From Bacteroidia bacterium (GTDB lineage Bacteria; Bacteroidota; Bacteroidia; Bacteroidales; Dysgonomonadaceae): a stretch of 6,127 nucleotides of DNA. Every line of letters begins with the position of its first letter. Within the stretch, counting starts at the first letter, position 1. Shown here piece after piece: positions 1 through 5,996 of this stretch. The notes beneath the pieces were generated by a model. That model was not told where the DNA came from. It saw nothing but the letters and a program-made list of their open reading frames with translations, and ran no database searches. The position numbers and the translations under genes were made by a program. The stretch lies in contig JAUNRY010000137.1 in NCBI GenBank assembly GCA_030539475.1, forward strand, positions 1 to 6,127, written 5' to 3'.

Positions 1-4
1 TGAT

Positions 5-58
5 GCGCTTTCAGCGCGAATTTCCGCAAGTCCACAAGTTTTCGGGATGATCCCGAAA
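5..58. other. Left-edge region with two small hairpins, no clear gene
   Basis: Two inverted repeats are visible. GCGCT/AGCGC (5-9 and 13-17) has a 3-base loop. TTTCGGGA/TCCCGAAA (40-47 and 51-58) has the loop TGA. On the plus strand a short reading frame is open from the window edge to a TGA at 48-50, and another to a TAA at 71-73. Two minus-strand frames are also open towards the edge. None shows a recognisable protein tail. The stretch could be the 3' end of a plus-strand gene whose terminator is the hairpin at 80-120, or non-coding repeat sequence. The hairpins are certain as sequence, but their role is unknown. Confidence 0.35.
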
Positions 59-79
59 TTCTCACCTTTATAAAATGAT

Positions 80-120
80 AAACGGCACAATGAAAAGATA
101 ATCAATTCATTATGCCGTTT
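80..120 (-). terminator. Hairpin terminator after tRNA-Gln (possibly bidirectional)
   Basis: A long inverted repeat has arms 80-94 and 106-120 (core AAACGGCA ... TGCCGTTT) and an 11-base loop. The only non-Watson-Crick position is 88/112. It is a G-U pair in the minus-strand RNA but a C-A mismatch in the plus-strand RNA, so the minus direction folds better. The stem begins 7 bases after the tRNA 3' end and is followed on the minus strand by the U-rich run TTTATCATTTTATAAA. On the plus strand it is followed by TATTTGTTG, so it may also stop a gene entering from the left edge. Confidence 0.75.
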
Positions 121-126
121 TATTTG

Positions 127-197
127 TTGTCTCACCAGGATTCGAACCTAGACTGACTGAACCAAAATCAGGAGTGCTACCATTACACCATGAGACA
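127..197 (-). tRNA. tRNA-Gln (anticodon TTG)
   Basis: This 71-base tRNA folds as a full cloverleaf on the minus strand. The acceptor stem TGTCTCA (197-191) pairs with TGAGACA (134-128), with discriminator A at 127. The D stem is GTG/CAC, and the D loop contains GGTA. The anticodon loop TTTTGGT (167-161) gives anticodon TTG (165-163), which reads CAA and, by wobble, CAG. The T arm has the loop TTCGAAT (146-140). The terminal U1-A72 pair is typical of glutamine tRNAs. CCA is not encoded and must be added after transcription. Minor oddities are an apparent C-U mismatch at the top of the anticodon stem (172/156) and a U-G pair in the T stem (150/136), both tolerable. It is flanked by its own promoter (227-257) and terminator (80-120), so it is a stand-alone transcription unit. 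Confidence 0.96.
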
Positions 198-226
198 ATC
201 CTTAGTTTGCTTCGTGAAAAGCAGTG

Positions 227-257
227 CAAAAGTACTATATTATTTGCAATACTCAAA
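227..257 (-). promoter_or_regulatory. Promoter of tRNA-Gln, Bacteroidetes type
   Basis: The minus strand carries TTTG (257-254), a 19-base spacer and TACTTTTG (234-227). This matches the Bacteroidetes sigma-ABfr pattern TTTG-N19-21-TAnnTTTG exactly. Transcription would begin around 220, giving a leader of roughly 20 bases before the mature tRNA end at 197. The -33 box lies inside a perfect 16-base palindrome (252-267). Confidence 0.8.
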
Positions 258-267
258 ATATTTTGAG
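252..267. repeat. Perfect 16-bp palindrome over the tRNA-Gln -33 box
   Basis: CTCAAAATATTTTGAG is its own reverse complement. It contains the TTTG -33 element (257-254) of the tRNA promoter, so a dimeric DNA-binding protein here would compete with RNA polymerase. It could instead be a chance A/T-rich palindrome. It has no hairpin loop and no T tract, so it is not a normal terminator. Confidence 0.5.
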
Positions 268-379
268 GTGAATTTTCGTTTTTCTCAATTCACATCCTTT
301 TTGATGCGCAGGTAAACCCATCATCTCTTTTTCGCCCGATCTACAAGTGCCCAAGTTGCTTCGTTGCTTCATCGTTGGG

Positions 380-1108
380 TTACCGCATCGTTAACCTTGC
401 CCGGCAGGCAATTCCTTTTTCCCGCGTAACTATCTGAAAATAATAATCGTTGGTAGATTTCAATTCCCGATACACTTCGCCTGTGTCGCCAAAGGTAATT
501 TCTTTCAGAAAATTAATTTCAAATCTTTTCAGTTTGTGGGTCAGGTAAAAGTCGAGCGAAAAACAATCGGCTATCCATTGAATGTAAAACGGGCTGCTTG
601 CGTGGCCATTCACATCAATGTGGCTGTATTTTACTTCAAACCGATTGGCAACATCGCCTTTCACGTTGGCAATTCGCGTGGGAGTGCCAATGGGCGTGGT
701 TTCGGGCAAAACAAAATTGTTTAACGATGGGAGGGTGTCAAGCAACACGCTTTCGCGGGTTTTCATGTTGATTACCGCCCACGAAGAGGATGCGTAACCG
801 ATGAGTTTATCATCACCGTTTGTGATCCGAAAATTACGGGTGGTAAACATCGCCCCCACGTCTTGAATCCACGTCTCAATGGTTATTTCTTCGTTTTCCA
901 GCGGATACCTTTCCATATCCACAACAAAACGCGACAATACCCACGTATAATCGTCCGATTGCAGTTTCAGCAGGCCGAATCCGTTGTTGTCGGCATCTTT
1001 TCCGGCGGTTTTTAGAATCAGGTGGAACAGCGACGATAGCGAAACTCGCTTTTGGAAATCGATATGTTGTGCCGTAATCTGGAAGTGGTATTTTCGTTTT
1101 TTCTCCAT
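380..1108 (-). CDS. Acyl-ACP thioesterase (plant FatA/FatB-like)
   Basis: This hydrolyses acyl-ACP to release free fatty acids in the cytoplasm, at the end of fatty-acid synthesis. The protein is 242 aa from ATG 1108; a GTG lies directly before it at 1111-1109, and the numbering below counts that GTG as residue 1. Two tandem hotdog domains are visible. The first (about 5-130) carries WVLSRFVVDMERYP and IETW, matching the plant WVLTR...RYP...TW region. The second (about 155-243) carries HIDVNGHASSPFYIQW. D166, N168, H170 and E204 match in order and spacing the catalytic D-N-H-E set described for plant FatB, so the enzyme looks intact. The length fits bacterial members, which lack the plant transit peptide. 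No own promoter is visible. It starts 30 bases after the tyrS stop and probably shares its transcript. A palindrome (1117-1142) occupies the expected ribosome-binding area. Chain-length preference cannot be read from the sequence. Confidence 0.93.
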   Translation of the reverse strand: MEKKRKYHFQITAQHIDFQKRVSLSSLFHLILKTAGKDADNNGFGLLKLQSDDYTWVLSRFVVDMERYPLENEEITIETWIQDVGAMFTTRNFRITNGDDKLIGYASSSWAVINMKTRESVLLDTLPSLNNFVLPETTPIGTPTRIANVKGDVANRFEVKYSHIDVNGHASSPFYIQWIADCFSLDFYLTHKLKRFEINFLKEITFGDTGEVYRELKSTNDYYFQIVTREKGIACRARLTMR

Positions 1109-1116
1109 CACGCTGG

Positions 1117-1142
1117 GTAGAGACGCAATGTATTGCGCCTAC
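1117..1142. repeat. Palindromic repeat between tyrS and the thioesterase gene
   Basis: GTAG (1117-1120) and CTAC (1139-1142) bracket a perfect inner inverted repeat CGCAAT-GT-ATTGCG (1124-1137). The left arm reads GTAGAGACGCAAT. The right arm is about three bases shorter, consistent with a small deletion from a once-symmetric element. Its outer motif GTAGAGACG resembles the GTAGGGACG of the repeat at 2460-2487. The element supplies the tyrS stop codon (TAG, 1141-1139) and ends 8 bases before the thioesterase ATG, so in the mRNA it forms a hairpin over the translation-initiation region. Confidence 0.6.
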
Positions 1143-2431
1143 AATGCTATCAATAAGTAATAATTCTTTTTGCCCCGTTGTGCCAAAATATATTTATCGG
1201 CAATGAGGTAAGAGGTGTCGATAACGGCTTCGAAATCTTCCAGTTTGTCTTTGTTCAGCGATACGCCGCCGGCCTGTACGGTTTTTCTCATCTCGCCTTT
1301 GGAAGGGAAAACAGCGGCCGTTTCCGTCAATAAATCAACGGCTTTTATTCCGTTGGAGAGTTGTTCTTTCGCTATGTTGAATTGCGGAACGCCTTCGAAA
1401 ACCTGCAAAAAAGTGGTTTCGTTGATGGAGCGCAGCGCTTGCGAGGTGGATTTTCCGAAAAGAATATCCGATGCGCTTACCGCCATTTCGTAATCTTCGC
1501 GGCTGTGAACCATTACCGTTATTTCTTCGGCCAGGCGTTTTTGCAGCGGCCGCAAATGCGGAGCGGCCTGTTGTTCGGCTACTAAAGACTCAATTTCTTG
1601 TTTGGACAATGCCGTGAAAATTTTGATGTATTTTTCGGCATCGGCATCGCTCACGTTCAACCAAAATTGGTAGAATTGGTAGGGCGATGTGTATCGGCTG
1701 TCCAGCCACACGTTTCCGCTCTCGGTCTTCCCGAATTTTCCGCCGTCGGCTTTGGTTATGAGCGGACAAACCAGCGCGAAGGCTTCACCGCCTGCAATCC
1801 GGCGAATGAGTTCCGTTCCGGTAGTGATGTTTCCCCATTGGTCGCTTCCGCCCATTTGAAGGCGGCATCCATGCTCCCGATACAGGTGCAGAAAATCGTA
1901 TCCCTGCATCAGTTGATAAGAAAATTCGGTAAACGACATTCCTTCGCTGGCTTCTCCGCTCAGGCGTTTCTTCACGGAGTCTTTCGCCATCATGTAATTT
2001 ACGGTGATGTGCTTGCCGATATCGCGGATAAACGACAGGAACGAATAATCTTTCATCCAGTCGTAATTGTTCACCATCACAGCCCGGTTGGCTATGTCGC
2101 TCTCGAAATCGAGGAATTTTGCCAGCTGTTTCTTTATGGCTTCCTGATTGTGGCGCAACGTTTCCTCATCCAGCAGGTTTCTTTCGGCCGATTTCATAGA
2201 TGGGTCGCCAATCATTCCCGTGGCTCCGCCAACCAGCGCTATGGGCGTGTGGCCGGCTCGTTGAAAATGTTTCAGCATCATTACGCCCACCAGGTGGCCG
2301 ATGTGCAGTGAATCGGCAGTTGGGTCAATTCCCAAATATCCCGATGTTTGTTCTTTCAGTAACTGTTCTTCCGTTCCGGGCATCACATCGTGAATCATGC
2401 CGCGCCAACGGAGTTCTTCTACAAAGTTCAT
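1139..2431 (-). CDS. tyrS: Tyrosyl-tRNA synthetase
   Basis: This is a cytoplasmic class Ic synthetase that charges tRNA-Tyr with tyrosine using ATP. From ATG 2431 the protein is 430 aa, close to the usual bacterial length of about 420. The Rossmann catalytic domain has the HIGH signature as HIGH (43-46) in DPTADSLHIGHL. Tyrosine-pocket residues appear in YQLMQGYDF (172-180) and QMGGSDQWGN (192-201). The KMSKS loop appears as KFGKT (232-236). The C-terminal 65 or so residues form the S4 RNA-binding domain. The frame stays open upstream to a GTG at 2572, but I reject that start. The 47 extra codons have no family counterpart, include a palindromic repeat, and begin upstream of the likely promoter (-7 box 2559-2552). 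ATG 2431 follows the A-rich ACAACAATTAAAT and begins MNFVEELRWRG, a standard TyrS opening. The thioesterase gene follows 30 bases downstream. Confidence 0.97.
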   Translation of the reverse strand: MNFVEELRWRGMIHDVMPGTEEQLLKEQTSGYLGIDPTADSLHIGHLVGVMMLKHFQRAGHTPIALVGGATGMIGDPSMKSAERNLLDEETLRHNQEAIKKQLAKFLDFESDIANRAVMVNNYDWMKDYSFLSFIRDIGKHITVNYMMAKDSVKKRLSGEASEGMSFTEFSYQLMQGYDFLHLYREHGCRLQMGGSDQWGNITTGTELIRRIAGGEAFALVCPLITKADGGKFGKTESGNVWLDSRYTSPYQFYQFWLNVSDADAEKYIKIFTALSKQEIESLVAEQQAAPHLRPLQKRLAEEITVMVHSREDYEMAVSASDILFGKSTSQALRSINETTFLQVFEGVPQFNIAKEQLSNGIKAVDLLTETAAVFPSKGEMRKTVQAGGVSLNKDKLEDFEAVIDTSYLIADKYILAQRGKKNYYLLIAL

Positions 2432-2459
2432 ATTTAATTGTTGTTCAGTTGTAATTCTC

Positions 2460-2487
2460 GTAGGGACGGTGTGCGCATCGTCCCTAC
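2460..2487. repeat. Palindromic repeat in the tyrS leader
   Basis: Perfect 9-base inverted arms GTAGGGACG (2460-2468) and CGTCCCTAC (2479-2487) enclose a 10-base G/C-rich centre. In the tyrS mRNA this makes a stable hairpin about 28 bases before the ATG at 2431. The outer motif is shared, with one substitution, by the palindrome at 1117-1142 at the other end of tyrS. The shape is that of a dispersed REP/MITE-like palindrome. A role as a translational control hairpin is possible but not shown by the sequence. The stretch ATTC occurs near both ends (2454-2457, 2488-2491), too weak to call a target duplication. Confidence 0.65.
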
Positions 2488-2551
2488 ATTCGTTGATGTT
2501 TTCGATGAATTGCTTCTGAAATGAAAACGAAAATCCATCGAAAAGTGGGTG

Positions 2552-2559
2552 CAAAGGTA
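2552..2559 (-). promoter_or_regulatory. -7 box of the tyrS promoter
   Basis: TACCTTTG, followed on the minus strand by CACC, matches the Bacteroidetes -7 consensus TAnnTTTG. No good TTTG is found 19-21 bases upstream; the nearest T-rich candidate, TTTT (2578-2575), is only 15 bases away. Transcription would start near 2545, giving a leader of about 115 bases that holds the palindrome at 2460-2487. The box lies 28 bases past the trkH stop, and no terminator separates them, so trkH read-through may also feed tyrS. Confidence 0.55.
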
Positions 2560-2586
2560 CATTTTTCTTCACAGAAAACCTTTCGA

Positions 2587-4032
2587 TTATTGGTTCTTCT
2601 TGATGAAAATCACCAACAAGGTTATCACGTTAAGAATTTCCAATCGCCCCAGCAGCATATTAACCGATAAAAGATATTTAGCTGCATCGGGCATTCCGGA
2701 AAAATTTCCGAGTGAGCCAATCTCGCCAAATCCGGGGCCCACGTTTCCAAGCGTTGCAATTGATGCGGTTATGGCGGTTGTTTCATCAATATTCATGGCG
2801 CTAAGAATAAGCGTAACCACAAAAAAGATAAGCATATAGAGAATAATAAACGCCATGGTTTGAGATTCAAGTTCCTGAGAAACAACGTTTCCGTTCATTT
2901 TGGTGAGGTAAACGCCCTGTGGATGGCGGATAAGGTTGATGCGGTTTTTGAGCGAGGCAAAAAAGAGGTAAATCCGGTCGAATTTAATACCGCCGCTCGT
3001 GGAGCCTACCATGGCGCATTGAATGGAGAAATAGATAAGAATAATTTTGGAGAACAGCGGCCAGCTGTTGGTGTCAAGCGTGGCGATGCCCGTGGTTGAT
3101 GTAATCGATACCACTTGAAACGATGCGTGGCGCAATCCTTCCACCCAGGTGTAGCCGCTCGATATTATCAGGTTGAGCGTTATCAGCAAAATTCCCGCGA
3201 CTATCGTCCCCGTGTAAGCCCGAATAACTCTTGATGTGAAAATGTTGTTGCGGTTGCCTGTAAAAGTGAGAAACAACAGCCCGAAATGCAGGCTGCTCAG
3301 GTACATAAAAATAGTGAGCGTGATTTCTATTCCGGGATTATCGTAAAAAGCTATGCTGAGGTTTTTGGTGGAAAAGCCGCCGGTGGCAATGGTGGTGAAG
3401 GCGTGGCATACGGAATCGAAAAACGACATCCCCTGTATCCGCAAAAGCGCAGTAAGCACAATCGTGAGGCTCACGTAAACGATGCTCAGAATGCGGATTA
3501 TTTTGTTTGCCCGCATCTTGAAATTAATCTGCGAAAGGCCGGAAACTTCGGTTCGGTAAATGCTTGCGCGGATACTTTTCGCATCGGGAAGAATGAGTAG
3601 GACAAACAATATCACGCCAATTCCACCGATAAAATGGGTGGATGCCCGCCAAAACAAAAGTCCTTTAGATAGTCCTTCCACATTTTGCAAAATGGATGCG
3701 CCGGTGGTAGTAAATCCCGACATGCTTTCGAAAATAGCGTTGGCCAACGTAAATTCTCCGCCCGACAAAATAAAAGGCAAGGCGCCTGCCAAGCACGCAA
3801 GTATCCATCCGAAAACGCTGATGGCTATTCCTTCGCGGAAGTTTATGTCATCGATTTTACCGATAAGAACAATCGGTAAAATTCCGCCAATAGCTGAAAT
3901 TAAGGCACTTATAAACAGAGGCATAAGCGTGTTCTCGTGCAAAAAAAAGGAAATCCCGGCGGAAATAAACAAGAACAACGCGTTGAATAACAACACGTAG
4001 CTCATGTATTTTAGTATGGATTTTGTTCGCAT
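2587..4032 (-). CDS. trkH: Potassium uptake channel subunit, TrkH family
   Basis: This is the inner-membrane, K+-conducting subunit of a Trk/Ktr-type uptake system, normally gated by a cytoplasmic TrkA-like NAD/ATP-binding ring. The protein has 481 aa, against about 483 in E. coli TrkH. It is very hydrophobic, with around ten or more membrane segments. All four selectivity-filter loops are present, each with its glycine: SGFTTTGA (G111), TTIATGGFS (G218), ITSTTGIA (G315) and ATLGNVGPG (G432). The intramembrane gate loop GSTSGGIK (343-350) and the C-terminal MLLGRLEI (459-466) are typical. ATG 4032 opens with MRTKS just before the first helix, and a promoter lies 23 bases upstream. No trkA gene is in the window, so the regulatory subunit must be encoded elsewhere. 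The preceding unit ends in a terminator, so trkH is transcribed on its own or with tyrS through read-through. Confidence 0.95.
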   Translation of the reverse strand: MRTKSILKYMSYVLLFNALFLFISAGISFFLHENTLMPLFISALISAIGGILPIVLIGKIDDINFREGIAISVFGWILACLAGALPFILSGGEFTLANAIFESMSGFTTTGASILQNVEGLSKGLLFWRASTHFIGGIGVILFVLLILPDAKSIRASIYRTEVSGLSQINFKMRANKIIRILSIVYVSLTIVLTALLRIQGMSFFDSVCHAFTTIATGGFSTKNLSIAFYDNPGIEITLTIFMYLSSLHFGLLFLTFTGNRNNIFTSRVIRAYTGTIVAGILLITLNLIISSGYTWVEGLRHASFQVVSITSTTGIATLDTNSWPLFSKIILIYFSIQCAMVGSTSGGIKFDRIYLFFASLKNRINLIRHPQGVYLTKMNGNVVSQELESQTMAFIILYMLIFFVVTLILSAMNIDETTAITASIATLGNVGPGFGEIGSLGNFSGMPDAAKYLLSVNMLLGRLEILNVITLLVIFIKKNQ

Positions 4033-4054
4033 AATGAAACAAAAATATGAAATG

Positions 4055-4087
4055 CAAATGTACAGCTTTTTGTGTGTTATCTACAAT
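4055..4087 (-). promoter_or_regulatory. Promoter of trkH, Bacteroidetes type
   Basis: The minus strand shows ATTG (4087-4084), a 21-base spacer and TACATTTG (4062-4055). The -7 box matches TAnnTTTG exactly and the -33 box differs from TTTG by one base. Transcription would begin near 4048, leaving a leader of only about 15 bases before the ATG at 4032. It lies just downstream of the terminator at 4117-4145, as expected for an independent unit. Confidence 0.75.
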
Positions 4088-4116
4088 AAACAGGGCTGTT
4101 AATTGCATAGAAACAT

Positions 4117-4145
4117 AAAATGGAGCGCGTATCGCGCTCCATTTT
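4117..4145 (-). terminator. Rho-independent terminator of the lipoprotein gene
   Basis: A perfect 13-bp stem (4117-4129 with 4133-4145) has a G/C-rich core GGAGCGCG/CGCGCTCC and a 3-base loop. In the minus direction it ends in CCATTTTATGTTT. It starts 25 bases after the stop codon of the lipoprotein gene and separates it from the trkH promoter. The plus-direction copy also ends in TTTTTAT, but no plus-strand gene lies upstream. Confidence 0.88.
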
Positions 4146-4170
4146 TATCCTTAATTATTTTGGTTTTTTG

Positions 4171-5862
4171 TTATCTCAGTAAGCCCATGAAGTCTTGATT
4201 AGTACGGTATTTGGCGAACTCCAAATCGTTTAACGCTCTGCTTGCCATGCTGCTGTCCATGGTAATTGCAGAACGCAAGTTGGTTATAACGTTGTTGAAA
4301 TTGTTGGTTCTTGAGCCCACAATTGCCATCAGGTAATAAGTGAGTGCATCGGGATTTTGAATGTCTTTCAACGTGTTCTCGGCCGCATTGTAGTCTCTGG
4401 TGAGAATTTGCGCCAAGGCGGCGTTGTTCGATTTTGTGGAGCCATACGCATCCACGGCCTGATTGTAGTCGCCTTCCATCAGGTAAAGCAATCCCATGGC
4501 GGCATCGAGGTTGTTCGCACCCGATGCGCCGCCCAGCAATTCTTTCGCATTTTGGGTGTCTCCGTCCATCATGGAGAACAACGCTTTGTTTACATTTACT
4601 TCGGGAGCGTTGGGCGATACCAGCGCCGCTCTTTCCAGGGCTTGTTTCGCGCTGTTGTAGTCTCCGCGCTGATAATAGGTGGTTGCCATGTTGTTCCAGC
4701 CGCGGAAATCTTGCGGGAAGTTTACGGTAACATACTGATAAATTTTTTCTTTATCGGCGTCGTTATCGGTAAGTGTTGAAGCGTAAAGCAGTTCTTCCAC
4801 GGAAAGGGCTTTGGCATCGTTGCGCCAGAATTCCATAATTTCTTCGTCGGATTTTCCGATGAGTTCAATGTTTGCCGTGATGCGCGAGCGGCGCAACTGC
4901 GGAAGAATGGTTTCGGCCAGGTCTTTGTAAACAAACGAGATGTTTTTAATTTCACGTTCGCGCGTTTCCGGATCGGGGTACATGGACAATACTCTCAGAA
5001 CAAGGTCTTTGTCTTGCAAATCCGATGATTCGAGCAATTGACGGAAACCTTCCCAATCTTGTGCCGTATATCGGGCGTTTACGTCGGTGGCTATGTTTCT
5101 TCTTTTGAGTTCGCCCTGCAAGTATTGCGTGGTATTTTTTTCGCGTTCGGCTGCCAGTCTTTCGTTGAGTGAAAGTCCGCCGTCGGGCGAGGCGTAGGCC
5201 GATACTTCGATATCGAGATTCTGGCGCGGATCGTTAAACGCTTCCTGAACGCGTTGCTGCCACGTGCGCATGTCTTGCGAACCGGTTTCTGACGCGCGGA
5301 TATTCGCTTGTTGAATCACGAAATGGATGTTGGCATCCTGCGTTTGTTTGATAATGCGCTGAAAACCGTCGTCGGCAACCGATGGGGCAGTCGATTGCGC
5401 GCTTGCCAAAGCCGAGGTAGCTACAATGCCGTCGGCAACCTTTACTTCGGGCAGCTTTACGGTTTTATTTTTAATTTTCGCGTCGAAACGCATGTAAAGT
5501 TCCGAATTCAGCATTTCGGGGTGATAGGGGAACCTGAAATTCATGTTGAAGTTCCCGCCGCGGGCGTAAGGTATCTCAATGGCGTTGCCCGAAACGTTTT
5601 CTCCCTGATAGGTTTGCGCCGATCCGTAGGATTCTTTGGAGCCGGCATATTTCAAAACCGGGGTAATTCTTACGGTGGCGTTTCTGTTGAACCATTTTTC
5701 GGGAAAAGTTCCGTTAACGGTTACCGGAACCTCGTTGCCAACTGTTTCCAGCGGAGAGGGCGTTGCGTTGAAATTCGATGGGGAAAGAGGTTTCAGCGTG
5801 CTGCACGATGCTGCCAAAACAGCAACTGCGGCTAACAAAAAGTAAAATGATTTTTTTCTCAT
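4171..5862 (-). CDS. Lipoprotein with OmpA-like domain and C-terminal TPR-like repeats
   Basis: This 563-aa protein begins with the signal MRKKSFYFLLAAVAVLAASC; C20 is the lipidation site. No acidic residues follow the cysteine (STLKP), so it lacks the usual Bacteroidetes surface-export signal and probably faces the periplasm. Residues about 40-150 are beta-rich and end in LPEVKVADGIVATSAL. Residues about 177-260 resemble an OmpA C-terminal domain: IEVSAYASPDGG, then N233, L236, R240 and YL (247-248) fit the N..LS..RA pattern, with D227 the candidate peptidoglycan-contacting acid. Residues 262-335 (DWEGFRQLLE...ILPQLRRSRI) resemble the segment that follows such domains in Bacteroidetes proteins. 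Residues about 385-540 form TPR-like helical pairs, for example GWNNMATTYYQRGDYNSAKQ. It likely anchors or organises something at the cell wall, but the precise function is unknown. ATG 5862 follows an A-rich stretch. It forms a single-gene unit with its own promoter and terminator. Confidence 0.85.
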   Translation of the reverse strand: MRKKSFYFLLAAVAVLAASCSTLKPLSPSNFNATPSPLETVGNEVPVTVNGTFPEKWFNRNATVRITPVLKYAGSKESYGSAQTYQGENVSGNAIEIPYARGGNFNMNFRFPYHPEMLNSELYMRFDAKIKNKTVKLPEVKVADGIVATSALASAQSTAPSVADDGFQRIIKQTQDANIHFVIQQANIRASETGSQDMRTWQQRVQEAFNDPRQNLDIEVSAYASPDGGLSLNERLAAEREKNTTQYLQGELKRRNIATDVNARYTAQDWEGFRQLLESSDLQDKDLVLRVLSMYPDPETREREIKNISFVYKDLAETILPQLRRSRITANIELIGKSDEEIMEFWRNDAKALSVEELLYASTLTDNDADKEKIYQYVTVNFPQDFRGWNNMATTYYQRGDYNSAKQALERAALVSPNAPEVNVNKALFSMMDGDTQNAKELLGGASGANNLDAAMGLLYLMEGDYNQAVDAYGSTKSNNAALAQILTRDYNAAENTLKDIQNPDALTYYLMAIVGSRTNNFNNVITNLRSAITMDSSMASRALNDLEFAKYRTNQDFMGLLR

Positions 5863-5996
5863 TGTTTAATTGATTTTTATTTGTTTGTTGTTCTTGCAAA
5901 AACGGATTGAAATAATTTTTCATTTTGTTGCCGTACACATAAATAGCTTTAAATAAATGTATTAATTCATTTTGGCTGTTTCGGAACAAAGTGCAA

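Noticed and set aside
3..50. Possible C-terminal tail of a plus-strand protein (about 15 codons to TGA at 48-50)
   Set aside because: It is too short to recognise. Another plus frame and two minus frames are equally open at the edge, so I cannot support a gene call.
350..379. CCCAA...TTGGG inverted repeat with tandem GTTGCTTC copies just after the thioesterase stop
   Set aside because: The stem is only 5 bp around a 20-base loop and no T tract follows on the minus strand, so it is not a convincing terminator.
1109..1111. GTG codon as start of the thioesterase
   Set aside because: An ATG follows immediately at 1108-1106. Neither has a distinct ribosome-binding site, and the GTG adds one residue only, so the ATG is the simpler choice.
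1598..2311. 237-codon plus-strand open frame antisense to tyrS
   Set aside because: It lies wholly within tyrS, whose HIGH-type and KMSKS-type motifs are intact on the minus strand. The antisense product has no recognisable domain and no promoter, so it reflects codon bias.
2432..2545. T-box or other tRNA-sensing leader before tyrS
   Set aside because: The leader lacks a T-box antiterminator sequence and a specifier-loop arrangement. Its only structure is the short palindrome, and T-boxes are not expected in this phylum.
3286..4000. Overlapping plus-strand open frames antisense to trkH
   Set aside because: trkH has all four filter loops and a good promoter. The antisense frames give low-complexity proteins that look like nothing known.
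5308..5835. 175-codon plus-strand open frame antisense to the lipoprotein gene
   Set aside because: It is opposite the signal peptide and OmpA-like region of a convincing gene. It has no family resemblance and no promoter or terminator of its own.
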